Assembly (NCBI GenBank): GCA_031269635.1 | Contig: JAISYY010000109.1 | Location: forward strand, 1-21,784 | Origin: Tannerella sp. | Lineage (GTDB): Bacteria; Bacteroidota; Bacteroidia; Bacteroidales; Tannerellaceae | DNA length: 21,784 nucleotides | Reading direction: 5' to 3' | Part shown: positions 17,001 to 21,784 of the stretch, piece by piece | How positions within the stretch are numbered: position 1 is the first letter of the stretch | Layout of the letters: each line of letters opens with the position of its first letter | The notes under the pieces: generated by a model | The model's input: only the letters and a program-made list of their open reading frames with translations | What the model was told of the DNA's origin: nothing | Databases searched by the model: none | Program-made: the position numbers and the translations under genes

Positions 17001-20000
17001 TATCATGCGAAACCTCGACCAGACCGATTTTGAAACGGCCAATATCCAGTACATTGAATTTTGGATAATGGATCCGTTTATCTATAACCCAAGTCATAAA
17101 GGCGGCGATCTGTATTTCAATCTCGGCGAAATATCGGAAGACGTACTTAAGGACGAAAAGAAATTTTTTGAAAACGGCCTGCCGGTGAATGGCGACATAT
17201 CGCAGGTTGATACGACGGTTTGGGGGAAAGTGCCTAAACAGCAAAGCACCGTGTATGCTTTTGACAATAGCGCCGGAGCACGCGCCCTCCAGGATGTGGG
17301 ATTCAACGGAATATCTTCGACGGAGGAGCGAAGCGGAGTTTTCCCTGCGTATGCGGATTATCTCGGCAAGCTGCAAAGCAAGCTGTCGCCGGAGTTGCTT
17401 CTGCAGATGCAAGACGACGCGTTTTCTCCGTTAAACGACCCGGCCGGCGACGATTACCACTATTTTCGCGGTTCCGACTACGACAGCCGGCGTGCGGATA
17501 TCCTGACCCGCTATAAACGTTACAATGGCGTGGAAGGCAATTCGCGGGAATCGGGCAATTCGCCGGAAACATATGACACATCGTCAAAAATGATTCCTGA
17601 TGCGGAAGACTTTAACCAGGACAATACCTTAAATGAAAACGAAAAATATTTCCAGTATCGCGTCTCTATCCGTTCCAAAGATATGGTGGTAGGAACGAAT
17701 CATATCGTTGATAAGCGCGTGACGAACGTATCGCTGGCTAACGGGACGAGGGAAGACGTGACCTGGTATCAGATCAAGATACCCATCAAAGAATACCAAA
17801 ATAAAGTCGGTACGATCAATGACTTCAGTTCTATCCGTTTCATGCGTACGTTCCTGACCGGGTTCAGCGAGACGACTGTTTTACGTTTCGGGAAGTTTTC
17901 GCTCGTGCGCGGCGAATGGCGTCCGTATCAGCAGGCGTTGCACAAACCGGGTGCGCTGCCTTCGGTTACAGGCTCTTTGTCCGTTTCGGCGGTGAATATC
18001 GAAGAAAACGGCGATCGCGAGCCGGTACGGTATGTGCTTCCGCCGGGTGTTACGCGTATAACGGATCCGAGCCAGCCGCAATTACGCCAGCAAAACGAAC
18101 AGTCGCTTTCCTTGAAAGTGACGGATCTGGCCTCGCAGGACGCCCGCGCCATATATAAAACGACAAGCTTTGACCTGCGCCGTTATAAGAGAATACAGAT
18201 GTTTGTTCATGCCGAGAAATTTGTTGATGACATAACCGGCCTCCAGGACGGCGACCTTTCCGTGTTCATACGCTTGGGGACGGATTATAAAAACAACTAC
18301 TACGAATATGAGGCGCCGTTGAGCCTCACTGCGTTCGGAAGTACATTATCAACCGATGTATGGCCTGTCGGGAATATGCTGAACATTAAAACGGATGCGC
18401 TTACCGATCTGAAACTTAACCGTAACCGTGCGAAAAGTAATGCGGAAAGCGGGGTTACGTATAATACCGTTTATTCCGAATACGATCCGGATAACAACCG
18501 GAACACGATGAGTATTATCGGGAACCCGACCCTGTCGGATGTGCAGGTCATCATGATCGGCATACGTAACAACTCGAAGGACATCAAGAGCTCCGAAATA
18601 TGGGTGAACGAATTGCGGGTCACGGATTTTGATGAATCCGGCGGGTGGGCGGCCAATACGAATATGAACCTTAATATTTCCGATTTTGCGACAATTAATG
18701 CAAGCGGAAACATCGAAACTGCCGGTTTCGGCGGGCTGGAACAGTCTGTGACCGAACGGAACATGGAAGATTTCTCACAGTTCAGCGTCGCGGCTACCGT
18801 ACAGCTTGGGAAACTGTTCCCGGAAAAAACAAAGGTGAGCCTGCCGCTATATTACGCCTACTCGAAAGAAATCATTTCGCCCGAATACAATCCGCTGGAC
18901 CAGGACATCCTGTTGAAAGAATCCGTGAATAACGAGTCGACGAAGGCCGGAAGGGATTCTGTCCGCAGTTTTGCCAATGATGTGCTGACGGCAAAAGCAT
19001 TTGCCCTCAACAATGTGCGTGTCGACATCAGAAGCAAGACGCCGATGCCTTACGACCCGGCCAATTTCTCAATGGGATACGCCTCAAGCGAGGAAACGAG
19101 GACAAACCCGGAGCTGGCGTACGAGACGACTAAAAATTTCCAGGGCAATTTGGGTTATACGTACAGTCCGTATATCAAACCGCTGGCGCCGTTTTCAAAG
19201 ATGAAGTCAAACGGCAGCCATACCCGCTACCTGAAACAGTTTGCATTTCATTACCTGCCGTCGTCATTGAGTATTCAAAATTCGATGACGCGCAATTATT
19301 ACGAAATACAGTTGCGCGACCTGAATGACCTCACCAACGCAAGCGGCATCCCGGTCTCGTTCAGCCAAAATTTCTTCTGGGACAGGGCGTTTGAAATACG
19401 GTGGAATATCTTGACGAATCTTTTACTGAATCTTACCTCTTCGACGAACGCACGAATTGAGGAGCCTTATGTGCAGGTGAACAAAGCGCTGAACCCGGAT
19501 CAGTACCAGGTATGGAAAGATTCCGTCAGGAAAAGTATTGCCGAGCTTGGCACGCCGCTTCTGTATGACCAGTCGTTTATGGCCTCTTATACGTTCCCTT
19601 TCCAGCAGATTCCGGCGCTGGAGTGGATGACGGGACAGTTAAGCTACCGGGCGACATATAACTGGGAAAAAGGCTCGTATGTCGATGCGGAAACGAATAT
19701 GGGAAATTCAATTAAAAACCAGCGTGTAGTGGAACTCCAGGGATCTCTAAACCTCTTGTCGCTGTACAACAAAAATGATTATCTCAAGAAAGTGATTCAA
19801 AAGAGTAACGCCCCCGTTACTGCACCTGTTCAAAAGAAGACCGGAAGGACTGCGGGAGCGCCGGCCACCGGAAGAACAGCGAGGAAAACGCTGGAAATGG
19901 AAGTCACCTTAAGTCCCGACAGCGGGATTATCGTGCAGCACAACATGCTTACGACGAAAGTCATAATCAACGCGCGGCGGACGGACGACAGTACGAAAAG

Positions 20001-21555
20001 ATATAAAGTTTCGTACAAATCGCTTGACTACGCACGCATACGTATAACGAACCGGGATACCGTGAGCCTGAAACTCTCGATCCGCCCGGCTCCGTCGAAG
20101 GATGAGACGTTCATCTATAAACTGGGGGAATACAGCGCACGCACGCTGATGATGATACGCCGCGCCGCCATCCAGTACTCGCTGACGGACGGCATGTATC
20201 TTCCCGGATTTATGCCGGGGATAGGAAGCTGGTTCGGACAGGGGCCGACGGCTGCGGGACGCGCTCCGGGATGGGGATTTGCGTTTGGCGATGTGCGCCG
20301 CTCGTATATCGACGAAGCGGCCGAAAAACACTGGTTTGTTTTTAACCGGGATAATATAACGCCGGCAATGATCAATGCTTCAAAGACACTGACGGGAACG
20401 GCTACGCTGGAACCCTTGCCGGGACTGAAGATAAATCTTAACGCCAATTATATCGATTCGCGGGATACGGAGATACAGTACATGTATGCGGGAATGCCGG
20501 AAACGAAAGGCGGGAACTTTTCGATGACGACAATCGGGCTTGGCGGTCTCCTGTCCGGTTCGGGCGACGCACGCAAGGGTTACCGGACTGCTGCGTTTCA
20601 GCGCCTGCTTGATAACCGGGAGAAAATAGTTTCGCGCATAAACGGGCGCTACGAAGGCTCCCGGTATCCCGACGCAGGATTCCTTGCCGGCACGGTATAT
20701 CCCTCGCTGGAAGGAGGGTATGACCCGCGACACGGGAGCCCGGGCGTCAATTCGAGCGAGGTGCTTATCCCGTCTTTTATTGCCGCTTATACGAATAAAG
20801 ACCCGGAGAAGGTTGGGCTTACGGCCTTCCCGTCGTTAAGCAGCCTGCTTCCGAACTGGAATGTTACTTACGATGGCCTTATAAGGATACCTGCCGTCAA
20901 GCGTCATTTCAAGAGCATGGCGCTCTCCCACCGTTATAGCGGGGTGTACGGTATCGGCGGTTATACTTCGTATATGAACTGGGTGAATGCAGGAATAGGC
21001 GGAGATCTCGGTTATGTAAAAAACACCGAAACCGGAGCGCCGCTTCCTTCCATGGGCTATGAGATCGCTGCCGTCACGCTGACGGAGAGTTTTTCACCGC
21101 TGTTTGGGATTGACGCTACGTTCCTGAATAATATAACGGCCGCATCCAAGTATTCAAAATCGCGTACGATTAACCTGAATGTCACTTCTTACCAGATGGT
21201 GGAAGCTTTCACAGACGACGTCACCCTCAGTCTTGGTTATAAATATGCCGAATTTAACAAGATTCTCAAGATTAAAAAGAAAGGCGATTTCAGTAATGAC
21301 CTCACGGTACGCATGGATTACACGTACAGGAAAGCCCTGTCGCTTATCAGGAAGCTGGAAGACGGATATACGCAGGCTACACAGGGATCGATCTCCCAAA
21401 TGATGCAGTTCTCGGCAGATTATGCTTTCAGCAAAAAAGTGACGCTGCGTGCCTTTTACGACCTTCAGGTGAACGAGCCGCTGGTATCGAGTTCTTCATT
21501 CCCGACGTCAAACTCCAATTATGGCGTGAGTATCCAGATCTCGCTGAATGAATGA
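14074..21555 (+). CDS. sprA: T9SS outer-membrane translocon SprA (Sov)
   Basis: 2493 residues, in line with the very large SprA/Sov family. A Sec signal peptide (MKKGIKYITTVIICLSGILALNA) is followed by a mature N-terminus with the SprA-specific block KVGDMELGTPLLMTPGEY (about 95-112). Other recognisable family segments are LDYNTGAAFDFDA (about 224), GYTIVSSNGRIIFPV (about 600) and TGEFSYLDDFEST (about 828). The protein ends in beta-rich sequence, as expected for a barrel (NSNYGVSIQISLNE). SprA is known to form an exceptionally large 36-strand barrel through which folded T9SS cargo crosses the outer membrane. Here it implies a T9SS and secreted or surface-attached cargo with C-terminal sorting domains elsewhere in the genome. 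A basic Ala/Thr/Pro-rich stretch at about 1910-1940 looks like a flexible loop. No frameshift is seen over 7.5 kb. Location behind ruvA matches what I recall from other Bacteroidetes. Confidence 0.96.
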   Translation: MKKGIKYITTVIICLSGILALNAGYIGFRPEMSAPEFVVPDDTVAKPRIPVKKTVPEEYEDLNKKSASDLRDPENLKTEIEYDLKSGSYLLRSKVGDMELGTPLLMTPGEYQKYSLEQSLRQYFYERNKTVFDSLEQSGNAGGNPFNLMDVQFDLGPADKLFGPGGVRLRSQGSLGIDIGLKTSKTNNPSLPEKSRSRTFFNFDTDVQMNVRASVGTKINFGLDYNTGAAFDFDAAKLKLAYQGEEDEIIKSLEGGNVSMTTNNSLIRGGAALFGVKTDLQFGKLRIKTLIAQQESDSRSVSAKGSSRMTDFELAVDRYDENKHYFLAHYFRDTYDKAMSKLPYISSAVSINRIEVWITNKSSNYGQARNIVAFSDLGEQDHISNPQFTPSGSDKIPYNEANTLYRTVIDNYSAARDINSVTQTFDGFIEGGRDYEKIESARLLSMSEYTFSPQLGYISLNTRLQADEVLAVAFEYTYNGTVYQVGEFSSDNSDSSNKCLYLKMLKATSLSPSMPVWNLMMKNVYSLNAYSIQKQKFRLDVVYRSDTAGAYVYTIPEGNIKGQTLLKVMNLDRLNSNNEAVSSEAGSGDGFFDFVEGYTIVSSNGRIIFPVVEPFGSHLREKIGDDEIADKYVYQELYDSTLTIARQIAEKNKFLLRGQYTGSSSNVIPLGATNVARGSVIVRANGIILTENVDYIVNYSSGMVTILNENLLSSNASISVSLENQSTSGMQRKTMFGTDLNYEFSKDFNMGATIMHLSEMPLTTKTSFGDESVKNTLWGVNLDYKGQSQWLTNMFDKLPLLALTQPSTFSVKAEFAHLIAGHYQNKYTGEFSYLDDFESTQSEFDLLNPYFWNYASVPFDDDKATALFPEASLTSNVDYGKNRALLAWYYIDGLFTRRNSSLRPSYMSNDDLSNHLVRAVQTRELFPNRDQLYNENNYLNVLNLAYYPNERGPYNLDADNINSDGTLINPEKRWGGIMRNLDQTDFETANIQYIEFWIMDPFIYNPSHKGGDLYFNLGEISEDVLKDEKKFFENGLPVNGDISQVDTTVWGKVPKQQSTVYAFDNSAGARALQDVGFNGISSTEERSGVFPAYADYLGKLQSKLSPELLLQMQDDAFSPLNDPAGDDYHYFRGSDYDSRRADILTRYKRYNGVEGNSRESGNSPETYDTSSKMIPDAEDFNQDNTLNENEKYFQYRVSIRSKDMVVGTNHIVDKRVTNVSLANGTREDVTWYQIKIPIKEYQNKVGTINDFSSIRFMRTFLTGFSETTVLRFGKFSLVRGEWRPYQQALHKPGALPSVTGSLSVSAVNIEENGDREPVRYVLPPGVTRITDPSQPQLRQQNEQSLSLKVTDLASQDARAIYKTTSFDLRRYKRIQMFVHAEKFVDDITGLQDGDLSVFIRLGTDYKNNYYEYEAPLSLTAFGSTLSTDVWPVGNMLNIKTDALTDLKLNRNRAKSNAESGVTYNTVYSEYDPDNNRNTMSIIGNPTLSDVQVIMIGIRNNSKDIKSSEIWVNELRVTDFDESGGWAANTNMNLNISDFATINASGNIETAGFGGLEQSVTERNMEDFSQFSVAATVQLGKLFPEKTKVSLPLYYAYSKEIISPEYNPLDQDILLKESVNNESTKAGRDSVRSFANDVLTAKAFALNNVRVDIRSKTPMPYDPANFSMGYASSEETRTNPELAYETTKNFQGNLGYTYSPYIKPLAPFSKMKSNGSHTRYLKQFAFHYLPSSLSIQNSMTRNYYEIQLRDLNDLTNASGIPVSFSQNFFWDRAFEIRWNILTNLLLNLTSSTNARIEEPYVQVNKALNPDQYQVWKDSVRKSIAELGTPLLYDQSFMASYTFPFQQIPALEWMTGQLSYRATYNWEKGSYVDAETNMGNSIKNQRVVELQGSLNLLSLYNKNDYLKKVIQKSNAPVTAPVQKKTGRTAGAPATGRTARKTLEMEVTLSPDSGIIVQHNMLTTKVIINARRTDDSTKRYKVSYKSLDYARIRITNRDTVSLKLSIRPAPSKDETFIYKLGEYSARTLMMIRRAAIQYSLTDGMYLPGFMPGIGSWFGQGPTAAGRAPGWGFAFGDVRRSYIDEAAEKHWFVFNRDNITPAMINASKTLTGTATLEPLPGLKINLNANYIDSRDTEIQYMYAGMPETKGGNFSMTTIGLGGLLSGSGDARKGYRTAAFQRLLDNREKIVSRINGRYEGSRYPDAGFLAGTVYPSLEGGYDPRHGSPGVNSSEVLIPSFIAAYTNKDPEKVGLTAFPSLSSLLPNWNVTYDGLIRIPAVKRHFKSMALSHRYSGVYGIGGYTSYMNWVNAGIGGDLGYVKNTETGAPLPSMGYEIAAVTLTESFSPLFGIDATFLNNITAASKYSKSRTINLNVTSYQMVEAFTDDVTLSLGYKYAEFNKILKIKKKGDFSNDLTVRMDYTYRKALSLIRKLEDGYTQATQGSISQMMQFSADYAFSKKVTLRAFYDLQVNEPLVSSSSFPTSNSNYGVSIQISLNE

Positions 21556-21566
21556 GAACGCCGGGT

Positions 21567-21623
21567 GAGGTAGCGGAGCGTATCGCCCCAGCCTCGTGGT
21601 TGTAAAAACTTTAATTTTTTTTT
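21567..21623 (+). terminator. Possible terminator or structured 3' end after sprA
   Basis: Just after the sprA stop, GAGG (21567-21570) can pair with CCTC (21592-21595), and GCG (21573-21575) with CGC (21584-21586) inside it. A run of nine T follows at 21615-21623. The stem is short and interrupted, and the T run is 19 bases away, so this is only a weak terminator candidate. Confidence 0.25.
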
Positions 21624-21709
21624 CGTTGAATCGTACTCATAGCGGTTGAATTATATGGTAAAGACATGAAAAAATCACTAAACCGTTAAGTGAAAGCCGG
21701 ATTTTTATC

Positions 21710-21722
21710 CCCGTATAACGGG
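21710..21722. repeat. Small perfect hairpin in the convergent spacer
   Basis: CCCGT and ACGGG form a 5-base perfect stem around ATA. It lies 23 bases beyond the stop codon of the minus-strand gene at the right edge. There is no T tract on the minus-strand exit side, so a terminator role is uncertain. Confidence 0.35.
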
Positions 21723-21745
21723 AAACGAATTAAGAACGGGGGCGG

Positions 21746-21784
21746 TTACCGTTTGATGGAAAAGACGAATTCGACGCCGCCGCC
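21746..21784 (-). CDS. C-terminal end of an unidentified protein, possibly an outer-membrane barrel
   Basis: Read on the minus strand, the frame is open from the window edge for 12 codons (GGGVEFVFSIKR) and stops with TAA at 21748-21746. The alternation of hydrophobic and polar residues near a chain end recalls the last strand of a small outer-membrane beta-barrel, but 12 residues cannot identify a family. The gene would converge on sprA. It is supported only by the sensible C-terminus and by the high G+C of this stretch compared with the AT-rich spacer beside it. Confidence 0.35.
   Translation of the reverse strand, partial: GGGVEFVFSIKR

Overview
The window reads as a chromosomal core segment of a Bacteroidota genome, most likely an order Bacteroidales member that carries the type IX secretion system (T9SS). 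The pointers are a full-length SprA, a lipoprotein version of the Omp85 protein TamA (TamL) encoded next to TamB, promoter elements of the Bacteroidetes TAnnTTTG type, and start codons without clear Shine-Dalgarno sequences. I cannot place it to genus. There are no rRNA or tRNA genes, no CRISPR array, no phage genes and no transposase.

Layout, left to right. (1) 1-474, plus strand: the 3' end of a calcineurin-like metallophosphoesterase. (2) 629-7701, minus strand: an envelope-biogenesis operon, tamB followed by tamL, whose stop and start codons overlap by 4 bases. (3) About 675 bases of AT-rich divergent intergenic DNA (7702-8375). It holds a strong hairpin in the tamB leader, a candidate tamB promoter, a degenerate 41-42 base repeat and the dxs promoter. 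(4) 8376-13362, plus strand: dxs (isoprenoid precursor synthesis), then trkA and trkH (potassium uptake). A 243-base segment bounded by perfect 21-base inverted repeats and holding a 67-residue ORF sits between dxs and trkA. (5) 13442-21555, plus strand: ruvA (Holliday-junction recognition) followed 41 bases later by sprA, the giant T9SS outer-membrane translocon. (6) The right edge has convergent intergenic DNA and the last 12 codons of a minus-strand gene that ends like an outer-membrane beta-barrel.

Two themes link the genes. TamB/TamL and SprA both serve the outer membrane: the first pair in barrel assembly or lipid/protein traffic between membranes, the second in protein export across the outer membrane. 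TrkA and TrkH are the regulatory and pore subunits of one potassium transporter. All the large genes are intact and of normal family length.

Nothing here is clearly a new biological system. The most interesting unexplained structure is the inverted-repeat element between dxs and trkA. Its core sequence GAATTAAGAA recurs at several other gene junctions and at no coding position I noticed.
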